A DNA stretch of 64,000 nt. Origin: Mycobacterium simulans. Lineage in GTDB: Bacteria; Actinomycetota; Actinomycetes; Mycobacteriales; Mycobacteriaceae. The stretch spans positions 772,978 through 836,977 of the forward strand of contig NZ_OCVX01000003.1 of the NCBI RefSeq assembly GCF_900232995.1. The letters run 5' to 3'. This document shows, in pieces, positions 34,606 through 43,836 of the stretch. The notes under the pieces are model-generated. The model saw only the letters and a list, made by a program, of their open reading frames with translations. It was not told the DNA's origin and made no database searches. The position numbers were made by a program, and so were the translations under genes. The stretch's first letter is position 1, and each line of letters begins with the position of its first letter.

Positions 34606-36123
34606 TCACACCGAATACTTCTCGACCAGGTCGTTCTTGTAGAGCTTGCCGGTGTCGGTGCGTGGCAGGTGCGCCTCGAATGCGATCGACCGCGGACACT
34701 TGAAGTGTGACAAGCGATCTCGCAACCAGACCAACAGCTCCTCGGCGAACCGATCGGTGGCATCGGCCGGGTCCACGGTCTGCACGGCAGCCATCACACG
34801 TTGACCCATCTCGTCGTCGGGAACCCCGAACACCGCCGCGTCGAGCACCTTTGGATGGATAACGAGAAAGTTTTCGGCTTCCTGCGGGTAGATGTTGACC
34901 CCGCCGGAGATGATCATGTGGTGGCGCCGGTCGGTCAAGTACAGGTAACCCTCGTCATCGAGGTAGCCGACATCACCGACGGTCACCCAGCCGTGCTTGT
35001 CCCGCGACGCAGCGGTTTTCGCCGGATCGTTGAGGTACTCGAAGGGATAGCCGCCTTCGAAATAGATTTCACCCGCTTGCCCCCGCGGGAGTTCGTCGCC
35101 ATCGGTGTCCAGGATATGCACCGCGCCTAGCATCGGCTTCCCGACCGAGCCCGGATGTGCCAACCAGTCCTCGGCGGTGATCAGTGTTGACCCGCTTGCT
35201 TCCGAGGAAGCGTAGTACTCGTCAATGATGGGACCCCACCAGTCCATCATCTGCATCTTGATCTCCACCGGGCACGGTGCCGCCGCATGTATCACCCGCT
35301 TCAGGCTGGACACATCGTACGAATTACGGACGGCTTCAGGCAGTTTCAGCATCCGCACGAACATCGCCGGCACGAACTGGGCATGGGTCACTCGGTAGCG
35401 CTGGATGGCGTTGAGGGCTTCCTCGGGGTCGAACCTCTCCATAACGACCGTGGTGACACCCCCGGCCTGCACGCTCATCGACCACACCGATGGAGCGGTG
35501 TGGTAGAGCGGCGCCGGGCTCAAGTAAACCGAATCGGCGTCCATCCAAAGGTCGAGCAACGCTGACATCATGCCCGGCGCCGCCTCCGGCGCGACGTGCG
35601 GCAATGCACGTTTGATGCCCTTGGGCCGGCCCGTCGTGCCCGACGAGTACTGCAGAAGGTCACCCTCGATTTCGTCGTCGATTGGCGTATTAGGTTGATC
35701 CGAAACGCATTCCGGGTATCGCTCCCACCCCGGTAGATCCGCGTCAGCCATCACCAACAGGCCCGGCAGCCCACTCGGTAAGTGTTCGGCCAAGCACGAG
35801 CACGTCTCGCGCAACGCCGCCGACCCGATGATCGCTTTGGCGCTGCTGTTATCCACGATGTAGGCCGCCTCGGCCGCATTCAGGTGGGTATTGATCGGCA
35901 CGTAGTACATACCGCTGCGGCGAGCCGCCCACATGACCGCATGCATGTGCTCGTTGTTCTCCATCAGGATGGCAACGGTGTCGCCTTCGCTCAAACCCGC
36001 CTGACGGAACCGATGCGCCAGCCGGTTCGCGCGGGCTTCCAGCTCGTCGAAGCTGATCACCGTCGCCGACGGGTGCAAAATGACGGCGGCCTTATTCGCG
36101 CCCAGGTGCTCGCGAATCTGCAT
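34606..36123 (-). CDS. fadD4: Fatty-acid-CoA ligase, FadD4-like (Rv0214 homologue)
   Basis: 505 residues from ATG 36123 (MQIREHLGANKAAVIL); a longer frame to 36282 has no support. The A3 motif is LQYSSGTTGRPKGIKRA, A5 DEYYASSEASGST, A7/A8 GDVGYLDDEGYLYLTDRRHHMIISGGVNIYP, and the catalytic lysine lies in PRTDTGKLYKNDL. It makes acyl-AMP then acyl-CoA. The start overlaps the end of the QueA-like gene by 32 bases and the enoyl-CoA hydratase follows after 3 bases. The likely M. tuberculosis equivalent is Rv0214 beside pckA's neighbourhood. Confidence 0.82.
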   Translation of the reverse strand: MQIREHLGANKAAVILHPSATVISFDELEARANRLAHRFRQAGLSEGDTVAILMENNEHMHAVMWAARRSGMYYVPINTHLNAAEAAYIVDNSSAKAIIGSAALRETCSCLAEHLPSGLPGLLVMADADLPGWERYPECVSDQPNTPIDDEIEGDLLQYSSGTTGRPKGIKRALPHVAPEAAPGMMSALLDLWMDADSVYLSPAPLYHTAPSVWSMSVQAGGVTTVVMERFDPEEALNAIQRYRVTHAQFVPAMFVRMLKLPEAVRNSYDVSSLKRVIHAAAPCPVEIKMQMMDWWGPIIDEYYASSEASGSTLITAEDWLAHPGSVGKPMLGAVHILDTDGDELPRGQAGEIYFEGGYPFEYLNDPAKTAASRDKHGWVTVGDVGYLDDEGYLYLTDRRHHMIISGGVNIYPQEAENFLVIHPKVLDAAVFGVPDDEMGQRVMAAVQTVDPADATDRFAEELLVWLRDRLSHFKCPRSIAFEAHLPRTDTGKLYKNDLVEKYSV

Positions 36124-37153
36124 GGGCCGACTGTACGTCTGCGGCCCGTGACGGCAGCAGCAGGGCACTGTCGCCGAACTCATGCCACAAATATCCCTGT
36201 TCGACGGCTTCCCGATACGCCATGGCGACCAGTTCCGGCCCAGCGACCGCCTCCAGCAGTGACAGGTGCGAGGTCCCGGCATCGTGCCATCCGGTGATCA
36301 ACCCGTCGACCACCCGGCACGGGCGGTGCGGGCCGACCACCAGATCTGTCCAGCCGAAGGCAGGGTGTACGACGCCGTTGCCGTCCGCGGCCGATTCCAG
36401 CGCGCGGGTCACCGTGGTACCTACTGCCACCACCCGCCCGCCGGCACGGCGGGTGACGTTCACCAACCGCGCGGTCGCGGGCGGCACGTCGAACAGCTCG
36501 GGAGCTGGTGCCTCACCCGGCTCTGCCGAGGACACCCCGGTGTGTAGGGTGATCGGCGCGATCGCAATGCCTTCGGCCACCAGCGCGGAAACCAATTCAC
36601 TGCTGAAAGGTCGCGCAGCGCTTGGCATCTCGGCGCTACCGGGTCGACGCGCGAATACCGTCTGGTAATACGCCAGTGGCCATTGCCGCGGCACGTAGGC
36701 GTAACGAATCGGTCGGCCATGCCGCGCCAGGTACGACATGACGTCACCCTCGATCGCAACTCGCGCCCGCCATAACCGCCCGCTGTCGACACCCGGTTCC
36801 GGATAGGACGAGGCGATGACGATCGCGCCGCCACCAGACATCTCGATGCGTTCGCCCGGCCGGATGTCGGGCAAGTATCCGGTCGCCTTTACCGCCGGGC
36901 GCAGTTCGACCACCCACACCTTTTCGGCGCGCGCCGTGGAGAAGTGGATGGCGACCGGATGCCCATTGCGCAGGCCGTCGACCGCGGCCGGCAGCGTCGC
37001 GGAGTTGTTCACCACCAAAAGGTCACCGGGGTGTAGAAAGTCGCCGAGGTCGGTGAATCGGACGTGGCTGACCTCGGACGACCGGGCGACCAGCAGTTTG
37101 ACTTCGTCACGTGCGATTCCGCGGGCTTCGGGTGGCTCGGAGGCGGCTCTCAC
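36092..37153 (-). CDS. QueA-like S-adenosylmethionine:tRNA ribosyltransferase-isomerase
   Basis: 353 residues from GTG 37153, overlapping the SDR stop (GTGA). Family features are RFTDLGDFLHPGDLLVVNNSATLPA, HGRPIRYAYVPRQWPLAYYQTVFARRPGSAEMPSAARPFS and THLSLLEAVAG-type C-terminus (GTSHLSLLEAVAG). QueA adds the epoxy-cyclopentanediol ring to preQ1 in tRNA during queuosine synthesis. Mycobacteria are not known for that pathway, and no tgt, queC/D/E/F or queG gene is in the window. It may act on another nucleobase or be a repurposed paralogue. Member of the four-gene SDR operon. Confidence 0.8.
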   Translation of the reverse strand: MRAASEPPEARGIARDEVKLLVARSSEVSHVRFTDLGDFLHPGDLLVVNNSATLPAAVDGLRNGHPVAIHFSTARAEKVWVVELRPAVKATGYLPDIRPGERIEMSGGGAIVIASSYPEPGVDSGRLWRARVAIEGDVMSYLARHGRPIRYAYVPRQWPLAYYQTVFARRPGSAEMPSAARPFSSELVSALVAEGIAIAPITLHTGVSSAEPGEAPAPELFDVPPATARLVNVTRRAGGRVVAVGTTVTRALESAADGNGVVHPAFGWTDLVVGPHRPCRVVDGLITGWHDAGTSHLSLLEAVAGPELVAMAYREAVEQGYLWHEFGDSALLLPSRAADVQSAHADSRAPGRE

Positions 37154-37863
37154 GACAGCACTCCCGCCAGATCACTTGCCCGGTACCGACCAGCGGTCGG
37201 TCGGGTGTCGAGCAGCCTCAGCAATGCCGGCGCGATGACCTCCGGCTCGGCGCGGTCGGAGATGTCCGCACCGGGGAATGCAGCCTGATGCATCTCGGTG
37301 CGCATGTCGCCCGGGTCGAAGGCGTACACCGGTACCGCGGTCAGCTCGGCGGCTAGCACCGCAGACAACTGGTCCAGCGCCGCCTTCGATGACCCGTATC
37401 CGCCCCAGCCCGGGTACGGCTCAACGGCGGCGTCCGAGGTGAGGTTGACGATTACCCCGGCGTTCTCGGTGAGCGCGGGCAGCGCGGCCTGGATCAGGGC
37501 AAGCGGGGCCAGCACGTTGGTGTCATAGACGGCCCACAGCTCGCTTGCCGGGTAGTCGGCCAGTACCGGCTGTGGACTAGGCCCGAGCCGGCTGGCGTTG
37601 TTGACCAGCAAGCGAAGCGGTCCGGCTTCGCTCGCGGTGGCCACCAATGCGTCGCGATGCGAGGCGTCGGTGACGTCTCCGGGTAGGGCAATCAGCCGTG
37701 TCGAGTTGAGCTCTCGCGCAGTCGATTCCAATTCGGCGACACGACGGGCATCGCAAACGACGGTCCAGCCACGGTCGAGTAGAGCGGCGGTCACCGCGCG
37801 GCCAAACCCACGTGATGCGCCGGTGACAATTGCGACAGGACGGGTGTTCTCAGATAGTGACAT
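37150..37863 (-). CDS. Short-chain dehydrogenase/reductase
   Basis: 237 residues. The cofactor motif is VTGASRGFG at residues 14-22. The catalytic Ser and Tyr-Lys are in VNLTSDAAVEPYPGWGGYGSSKAALDQL (YGSSK). It is the first gene of the overlapping operon SDR, queA-like, fadD4-like, enoyl-CoA hydratase. ATG 37863 has no ribosome binding site, and a SoxR-like palindrome lies 15 bases upstream, so the transcript may be leaderless. Substrate unknown. Confidence 0.86.
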   Translation of the reverse strand: MSLSENTRPVAIVTGASRGFGRAVTAALLDRGWTVVCDARRVAELESTARELNSTRLIALPGDVTDASHRDALVATASEAGPLRLLVNNASRLGPSPQPVLADYPASELWAVYDTNVLAPLALIQAALPALTENAGVIVNLTSDAAVEPYPGWGGYGSSKAALDQLSAVLAAELTAVPVYAFDPGDMRTEMHQAAFPGADISDRAEPEVIAPALLRLLDTRPTAGRYRASDLAGVLS

Positions 37864-37877
37864 ACTGCCATACTGGT

Positions 37878-37897
37878 ACTTAAAGTTAACTTTAAGT
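37878..37897. promoter_or_regulatory. SoxR-like operator palindrome
   Basis: ACTTAAAGTTAACTTTAAGT is a perfect 20-bp palindrome lying between the divergent SDR operon and soxR. Its core AAGTTAACTT is identical to the centre of the E. coli SoxR box CCTCAAGTTAACTTGAGG. On the minus strand a TTGACT begins 3 bases before the palindrome, a plausible -35 with a MerR-type long spacer toward the SDR gene. Function inferred from match and position. Confidence 0.75.
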
Positions 37898-37927
37898 CAA
37901 GTACGCGGAAAGGGGGTCTCGTTGGAT

Positions 37928-38374
37928 ATGGCTGATCTGTTCACCGTCAGCGAGTTAGCGAAACGCAGCGGCTTCGCGCCATCGGCAATCAGGTTCTACG
38001 AGGGCCAGGGACTCATCACCGCCACCCGGACGGCTGGCGGGCAGCGCCGGTTCGAACGACAGATGCTGCGCCGCTTGGCCTTCATCCGGGCCGCGCGCAA
38101 CGTCGGGCTAAGCCTGGACGAGGTCGCGGCCGCGCTACAGAAACTGCCCAACGGCCGCAACCCAACCCGCGCCGACTGGGCTCGGCTGTCCAAAGGCTGG
38201 CGCGCGCGCCTCGACGATCAGATCGCGGGGCTAATAGCGCTGCGCGACAACCTGGACTCGTGCATCGGCTGCGGCTGCCTATCGCTGAAGCGGTGTGCCA
38301 TTTCTAATCCCGGCGATTCGGCAGCGGTCGCCGGACCCGGCGCCGTCTACCTACCGAGATCGCTGCGCCGCTAA
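37928..38374 (+). CDS. soxR: SoxR-type redox-sensing MerR-family regulator
   Basis: 148 residues from ATG 37928; a TTG at 37922 is an alternative, with GGGGG nearby. The MerR DNA-binding domain reads FTVSELAKRSGFAPSAIRFYEGQGLITATRTAGGQRRF. The [2Fe-2S] motif is Cys112, Cys115, Cys117, Cys123 (CIGCGCLSLKRC), which fits the SoxR CX2CXCX5C pattern exactly. Actinobacterial SoxR responds to redox-active compounds and activates small metabolic or export operons. It faces the SDR operon across the palindrome, the classic divergent layout. Confidence 0.88.
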   Translation: MADLFTVSELAKRSGFAPSAIRFYEGQGLITATRTAGGQRRFERQMLRRLAFIRAARNVGLSLDEVAAALQKLPNGRNPTRADWARLSKGWRARLDDQIAGLIALRDNLDSCIGCGCLSLKRCAISNPGDSAAVAGPGAVYLPRSLRR

Positions 38375-38395
38375 CGCGCGCGAACAGTCGCAAAC

Positions 38396-40213
38396 CTAAC
38401 TTAGCCGTTCCTTGAGCGCGTCGAACTCGTCCTTGACTCCGGTCGGCAGCTTCTCGCCGACGAACTGCAGCCACTCCTCGATCAGCGGCAGTTCCTGGCG
38501 CCATTCCTCGGCGTCAACCACCAACGCCTGGGCCACATCGGCGGCGTCAACGTCCAAGCCCTCAAGATCAAGGTCCTCGACAGCCGGAACGGTGCCGATC
38601 GGGGTGGTCCGGCCGCCGGCCTTGTGCTCGATCCGGTTGACGATCCACTTCAGCACCCGGCTGTTCTCGCCGAATCCCGGCCACAGGAAGCGGCCGTCGT
38701 CGCCGCGGCGGAACCAGTTGACGAAGAACACCTTTGGCAGCTTGGACTCGTCGGCGTTCTTGCCCAGATTGATCCAGTGTTGGAAGTAGTCGCCGACGTT
38801 GTAACCCAGGAACGGAAGCATGGCCATCGGGTCGCGGCGCACGTTGCCGACCTTGCCCTCGGCCGCGGCGGTCTGCTCGCTGCCCAGGGTGGCGCCGATG
38901 AACACGCCGTGCTGCCAGTCGCGTGCCTCGGTGACCAGCGGGACCGTGGTCTTGCGACGGCCGCCGAAGAGGATCCCCGAAATCGGCACGCCCTGCGGGT
39001 CATCCCACTCGGGTGCCAGGATCGGGCATTGCGACATCGGGGTGCAGTACCGCGAATTCGGGTGGGCCGCCTTCTCATCGGACTCGGGTGTCCAATCCCG
39101 CCCCTTCCAGTCGATCAGGTGCTGGGGCTCGCCTTCCAAGCCCTCCCACCACACGTCACCGTCGTCGGTGAGCGCGACGTTGGTGAATACGGTGTTGCCG
39201 GCGGCGATGGTACGCATGGCATTCGGGTTGGAACTCCAGTTGGTGCCCGGCGCTACCCCGAAGAACCCGAACTCTGGGTTGACCGCATACAGGCGGCCGT
39301 CCTTGCCGAACCGCATCCAGGCGATGTCGTCGCCGAGGGTTTCGGCGCGCCAGCCAGGGATCGTCGGCTGCAGCATCGCCAGGTTGGTCTTACCGCACGC
39401 CGACGGGAACGCCGCAGCGAAGTAGTAAGCCTTGTTCTCCGGTGAGATCAGCTTGAGGATCAGCATGTGCTCGGCCAGCCAGCCCTCGTCATGGGCCATC
39501 GCCGAGGCGATCCGCAATGAGTAGCACTTCTTGCCCAGCAATGCGTTGCCGCCGTACCCCGAGCCGTAGCTCCAGATCTCGCGGGTCTCCGGGAAGTGGG
39601 TGATGTACTTGGTCTCGTTGCATGGCCACGGCACGTCGGACTGGCCCTCCTCTAGGGGGGCTCCCACCGAGTGCAGCGCCTTAACGAAGAAGCCGTCGTC
39701 ACCCATCTTCTCCAGCGCGGCCTTGCCCATGCGGGTCATGGTGCGCATGGAGACGACGACGTACTCCGAGTCGGTGATCTCCACCCCGAGCTTGGGGTCG
39801 TCGGCGCCGAGTGGGCCCATGCAGAACGGCACCACATACATGGTGCGGCCGCGCATACAGCCGCGGTACAGCGACGTCAGGACGGTCCGCATCTCGAAGG
39901 GGTCCATCCAATTGTTGGTGGAGCCGGCATCGATCTCGCGCTCAGAGCAAATGAACGTCCGAGATTCCACCCGCGCGACATCGGAGGGGTCGGACAATGC
40001 GAGGTAGGAGTTCTGGTGCTTTGCCGGGTTGAGCCGCTTGAACGTGCCGGCCTCGACCAAATGGTCGCAGAGGCGCTGGAACTCCTCGTCGGAGCCGTCG
40101 GCAAACACCACCCGGTCAGGCTGAGTGAGCTCGGCGACCTCCTCTACCCAAGACAGCAGCCCCTGGTGATTTGTCGGTGCGGTGTCCAGACCGGGGATGG
40201 TCGCTGAGGTCAT
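38396..40213 (-). CDS. pckA: Phosphoenolpyruvate carboxykinase, GTP-dependent (Rv0211 homologue)
   Basis: 605 residues, the length expected of the GTP type. The kinase loop [12 protein letters not shown] carries Cys273 and the P-loop Lys. [26 protein letters not shown] ([13 protein letters not shown]) and the metal-site segment [10 protein letters not shown] are present. It converts oxaloacetate and GTP to PEP and CO2, the first step of gluconeogenesis from lipid. It converges with soxR and lies next to the two GTPase-like genes as in M. tuberculosis. Confidence 0.93.
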   Translation of the reverse strand: MTSATIPGLDTAPTNHQGLLSWVEEVAELTQPDRVVFADGSDEEFQRLCDHLVEAGTFKRLNPAKHQNSYLALSDPSDVARVESRTFICSEREIDAGSTNNWMDPFEMRTVLTSLYRGCMRGRTMYVVPFCMGPLGADDPKLGVEITDSEYVVVSMRTMTRMGKAALEKMGDDGFFVKALHSVGAPLEEGQSDVPWPCNETKYITHFPETREIWSYGSGYGGNALLGKKCYSLRIASAMAHDEGWLAEHMLILKLISPENKAYYFAAAFPSACGKTNLAMLQPTIPGWRAETLGDDIAWMRFGKDGRLYAVNPEFGFFGVAPGTNWSSNPNAMRTIAAGNTVFTNVALTDDGDVWWEGLEGEPQHLIDWKGRDWTPESDEKAAHPNSRYCTPMSQCPILAPEWDDPQGVPISGILFGGRRKTTVPLVTEARDWQHGVFIGATLGSEQTAAAEGKVGNVRRDPMAMLPFLGYNVGDYFQHWINLGKNADESKLPKVFFVNWFRRGDDGRFLWPGFGENSRVLKWIVNRIEHKAGGRTTPIGTVPAVEDLDLEGLDVDAADVAQALVVDAEEWRQELPLIEEWLQFVGEKLPTGVKDEFDALKERLS

Positions 40214-40401
40214 CGAACTCTCCTGAATTCTGCTGCTTGGCTATCGGTCGGTTTTCGGCTTGTCGGATCGGGTGAATCACTAGTGCATGTGCCAGGCGCG
40301 GCTGTTAACACCCTTAACGCTTTCTTACAGATTATCGTGCATTACTTGTCGCGGAAGGTCTGGACGGGTATAAGCCTCCTCACAGGACCGATTCAGAAGG
40401 T

Positions 40402-41880
40402 TCAGTTTCCGGCGCTAATCGTTCGTTCGGGTATACCCGGTTCCCCGAGTTCTGCACGCACCGCATCGAGCGCGGCCTGGATCGCCGGCATCTCCCGGTC
40501 CCGCACTGCCGCGGCCCGCGCCGCCGCAATGGCGTGTTCGCGCAGTTCGCTGTCAATGGCACTGACCTGGTCGGCAACCCGGGCGTTCTCTGCCTCATCA
40601 CGTGCACTTAGCGCAGTGCTCAGCAATGACTCGGCGATCAGCACGCGACTGGCAACCAACTGCTCCGCCACCGAACGCAGCGACGCCGTGACCTCGCCCG
40701 CCCAGCGGTCCAGCAAAACACGGTCATGGAGCAGGCCACGGGTGGAGACCACCCAGACGGTCACTGCCAGTCCGACCGCGACACATGCCACGATGCCGAA
40801 GCCCACTGGTCCGGCAGCTAGGCCCGGAGCCAGGCCGGCCACCAGGCGGCTCAGCGTCAGCGCTGTACCCAGTCCGAATCCGGCGCCCAACAGCATCATC
40901 AGCCGGGTTTCCAGCCGTCGCGACTTCAGCGGCGTGGCCGGAACCGCGACGGTCGGCAGCTTGTCGAGAGGTGGTGGCTGCGCCCGCACGCCCAGCACCT
41001 GTGCGACGTCGGACAGCTGCGCGGTGGTTCCCGCGGCCACCTCGGCGACAACCTCCCCGACCCGGCCACAGGCATAAGCCTCGAACCCGGCGACGTTGCG
41101 CCGCGGCAGGTTCGCGATGTGCTCCTGCAGCTCGTTGCGAACCGACGAGCAACGGTTGCGCGCGAAGTAGGACAGCTGAACCCGAGCCTGCTGGATCCGA
41201 CCGCGCAGCGTGATGAAGCGTTCCGACTTCGACTGGCGCCGGTGCCGCAACACGGCGCTGCGCTCCCGCCGCAATGCGTCGACCCGGGCCCGCCTGCCGG
41301 CGCTCGCCGCGTCACGATCGAACCGCTGTGCGACCGTCTGGAGCCGAGATTCCCACGCCCGCAGCCTGTTTCGTCGCGCTATATCCGAGTCGGCAAGCCG
41401 CTCCGGCACGATCGCGACCAGCTCGTCCATACACGGCTCGCCCACCTCAGGCGCGGCGGCCGCCCCAACCCAGGGCACCCGCCGGTAGCGGGGTGCGTGT
41501 GCGGCCAGTTTGTCGCGGTTGCCGGCCAGCACCGCACGCCAGGTGCGGTGCACGTCGATCTTGGACACCACACCAACCACCACATCGGTGTGCTCGGCCG
41601 CGGCGTCCAGCAGTGTGCAGTCGGAATCGGTCAGTCCAGCTGCGGCGGAAACAACAAACACCACCGCCAGGGGCGCAGTACCGGCTGCCAGGTCCGGCGC
41701 CTCGACAAACGTGTGTTGCGGCAGCCGGTCACGCAGCGCGGTGACGACACTACTGACGCCGGCCAGCCACGGACCGATCACGAGGACCACGTCGCGACGG
41801 TTAATGGTCGGCGAATCCAGCCGGGCGCCGATCGCCGCCACCAGCGCGTCCACCCGTGCGGCCGGATCGTCACCGGTCAC
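40402..41880 (-). CDS. GTPase-like membrane-associated protein (Rv0210 homologue)
   Basis: 492 residues from GTG 41880, which overlaps the stop of the upstream gene (GTGA) and gives the same length I recall for Rv0210. The N-terminal 170 residues resemble a dynamin-like G domain (VVLVIGPWLAGVSSVVTALRD, SKIDVHRTWR) without a clear P-loop Lys. The central part is helical and Arg-rich. Two hydrophobic segments lie near residues 340-390 (LMMLLGAGFGLGTALTLS, GFGIVACVAVGLAVTVWVV). It probably pairs with the upstream protein at the membrane. Confidence 0.8.
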   Translation of the reverse strand: MTGDDPAARVDALVAAIGARLDSPTINRRDVVLVIGPWLAGVSSVVTALRDRLPQHTFVEAPDLAAGTAPLAVVFVVSAAAGLTDSDCTLLDAAAEHTDVVVGVVSKIDVHRTWRAVLAGNRDKLAAHAPRYRRVPWVGAAAAPEVGEPCMDELVAIVPERLADSDIARRNRLRAWESRLQTVAQRFDRDAASAGRRARVDALRRERSAVLRHRRQSKSERFITLRGRIQQARVQLSYFARNRCSSVRNELQEHIANLPRRNVAGFEAYACGRVGEVVAEVAAGTTAQLSDVAQVLGVRAQPPPLDKLPTVAVPATPLKSRRLETRLMMLLGAGFGLGTALTLSRLVAGLAPGLAAGPVGFGIVACVAVGLAVTVWVVSTRGLLHDRVLLDRWAGEVTASLRSVAEQLVASRVLIAESLLSTALSARDEAENARVADQVSAIDSELREHAIAAARAAAVRDREMPAIQAALDAVRAELGEPGIPERTISAGN

Positions 41881-42869
41881 AGCGCCTCCCCTGCTCGCGA
41901 CCAAAGCCGCAGTGATCCCCGCGTGATATCGGCGCCGCACGCCCGTTGCAGGTCACTCGCCGCGGCCCCGCTGTAACGGCGCCAGTACCGGGCCCGCGGC
42001 AGTGGTGCGGCCGGTCCGAGCTCTTGCCCGCACGCCCGGATTACGTCGACGGCGGTAGCCATCCTGGCGATCACGGTGTCGTCGCGGGACAGGAACTCGC
42101 TGATGTCCGGGTCGGAGACGGCCAGCGCTTCCAGTTCCGCGACTGCCCAGCACACGCGGCGGTATAACGCTTCGGCGCCCGCGGCAATGACCTGGTCGAC
42201 GACGGCGTCGATGCCGCTGACACGCCGCCACAAGGCCCTGATTTGCGCGGCGCTTCTACCCCGCTGGGCGGCCGCAATGCCAACCGCGGTGCCGAATAGA
42301 TCGAGAGTTTGCAGCAAACGCTCCCGGACCTCGTTCGGCACCGGAAGCTGCGCCGCCAGAAAACCCTCGTGCCCGCTATCCAGGCATTTAGAGCCGCCGG
42401 GATGGCCGGCCAGCACTCGCAGCGCGGCCCACGATTCGGCGTCGAGGTCGTCGAGCGCTGCGTCGGCGAGCAATCCGATCATTGGCCGCACGGGCTCTCC
42501 GACCATGGCGACGAGCTGCGCACACCGAGCCTGCGCGACTAAGCCGAAACCAGCCAGATCGGCCTTGTTCAGCACCACCACCACGGGACGCCGCGCGCCG
42601 GCCAGGGCCTCCCGGTCTTCGGGTTTGAGGACCTCGACCGTCATATACAGCTCCACATCGGCACACTCAGGCGGTGTCACCGTGATGCCCGGTGTCACCC
42701 GGTCCAGGGCACGCGCCGCCGTCGCACAACCCACGCCGCGACGCCCCCTGACCGCCACCCGCAACGGTTCGGCGACTCGCTCGGCGATCGCCTTTACCCG
42801 CTGGTCACCAGCCCCGGCGGCGAATTGCGTCAGCTCGTCAACGAAAATCTGATGCCCGTGTCCCCTCAT
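41877..42869 (-). CDS. GTPase-like protein (Rv0209 homologue)
   Basis: 330 residues. The G1-like segment RVAVRGRRGVGCATAARAL lacks the canonical P-loop Lys, while the G4 motif VVVLNKADLAGFG is intact. This is a degenerate dynamin-type GTPase domain. The rest is helical. Translationally coupled to the Rv0210-type partner. Paired dynamin-like proteins in mycobacteria (for example IniA/IniC) remodel membranes; that role here is inferred. Confidence 0.8.
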   Translation of the reverse strand: MRGHGHQIFVDELTQFAAGAGDQRVKAIAERVAEPLRVAVRGRRGVGCATAARALDRVTPGITVTPPECADVELYMTVEVLKPEDREALAGARRPVVVVLNKADLAGFGLVAQARCAQLVAMVGEPVRPMIGLLADAALDDLDAESWAALRVLAGHPGGSKCLDSGHEGFLAAQLPVPNEVRERLLQTLDLFGTAVGIAAAQRGRSAAQIRALWRRVSGIDAVVDQVIAAGAEALYRRVCWAVAELEALAVSDPDISEFLSRDDTVIARMATAVDVIRACGQELGPAAPLPRARYWRRYSGAAASDLQRACGADITRGSLRLWSRAGEAL

Positions 42870-43025
42870 ATCCCGCCCTGCTCGGCCGCCTCACTGGCGA
42901 CGATCGGTTGGCCCCATCGCATGGTGGCACCTGCGCCGTCGAGACGCGAGCCACCGCTCCGCGTTACCAGCCAAAGGCAACTGTTGGGTATCAATCTGGA
43001 CCAGAGGCGGCTACACCCGCGGTTC

Positions 43026-43820
43026 ATGAGCCACCATGGACGAATGCATGCGCGAACCGGGGTGGAGGTGCCTCCCGACACGCCGGCAAGCTTCGACTCA
43101 GGAAACCAGGGAGGCTCCTGGGGCTATCTGCCCGCAACCAGCTTTCGGTCGCGACGCTCCGCTCTGTCCAATGCCCAACGTCAGACCTGGGAGCGGCTTT
43201 GGCCCGAGCTGGGCACGGAAGCGTTGCCGCGGGCCGGGACACCCCTGGACACGCGTGCCTGGTTCGGCCGCGACGCGCCGCTAGTGCTGGAGATCGGCTG
43301 CGGCAGCGGCGCGTCGACGCTGGCGATGGCGCGGTCGGAGCCGGATATCGACGTGATAGCTGTGGAGGTCTACCGCCGGGGCCTAGCGCAGCTGCTTTGC
43401 GCGATCGACCGTGACCAGGTACCCAATATCCGATTGATCCGCGGCAACGGGCTCGACGTGCTGCAAAACCTGATTGCCCCGCAGTCGTTGACCGGTGTTC
43501 GAGTGTTTTTTCCCGATCCGTGGCCCAAAGCGCGCCACCACAAGCGCAGGTTGCTGCAACCGAGCACGATTGCCCTCATCGCAGACCGGTTACTCCCCGG
43601 TGGTGTCCTGCACGCCGCGACCGACCATCCCGGGTACGCCGAGGACATCGCAGCTGCTGGGGACGCCGAACCTCGCCTGGCCCGCGTCGATCCCAGCACC
43701 GAACCACTGCCGATCTCCGTCGTTCGCCCAACGACCAAGTACGAAACGAAAGCCCAGCATGCGGGCAGTGCCGTCACCGAATTGCTCTGGCAGCGATCTG
43801 GAAATGACTTAGAAAAGTAG
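43026..43820 (+). CDS. trmB: tRNA (guanine-N7-)-methyltransferase (Rv0208c homologue)
   Basis: 264 residues from ATG 43026 (MSHHGRMHAR), matching the family start; upstream in-frame codons are not conserved. The SAM motif is VLEIGCGSGASTLAMA. The TrmB signatures VFFPDPWPKARHHKRRLLQP and HAATDHPGYAEDI are intact. It forms m7G46 in tRNA variable loops. The NYN protein follows 16 bases later. Confidence 0.9.
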   Translation: MSHHGRMHARTGVEVPPDTPASFDSGNQGGSWGYLPATSFRSRRSALSNAQRQTWERLWPELGTEALPRAGTPLDTRAWFGRDAPLVLEIGCGSGASTLAMARSEPDIDVIAVEVYRRGLAQLLCAIDRDQVPNIRLIRGNGLDVLQNLIAPQSLTGVRVFFPDPWPKARHHKRRLLQPSTIALIADRLLPGGVLHAATDHPGYAEDIAAAGDAEPRLARVDPSTEPLPISVVRPTTKYETKAQHAGSAVTELLWQRSGNDLEK

Positions 43821-43836
43821 AAAAGACATTGCGTAA

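Noticed and set aside
38624..39445. 273-residue plus-strand frame opposite pckA
   Set aside because: Antisense shadow with low-complexity composition; pckA motifs on the other strand are decisive.
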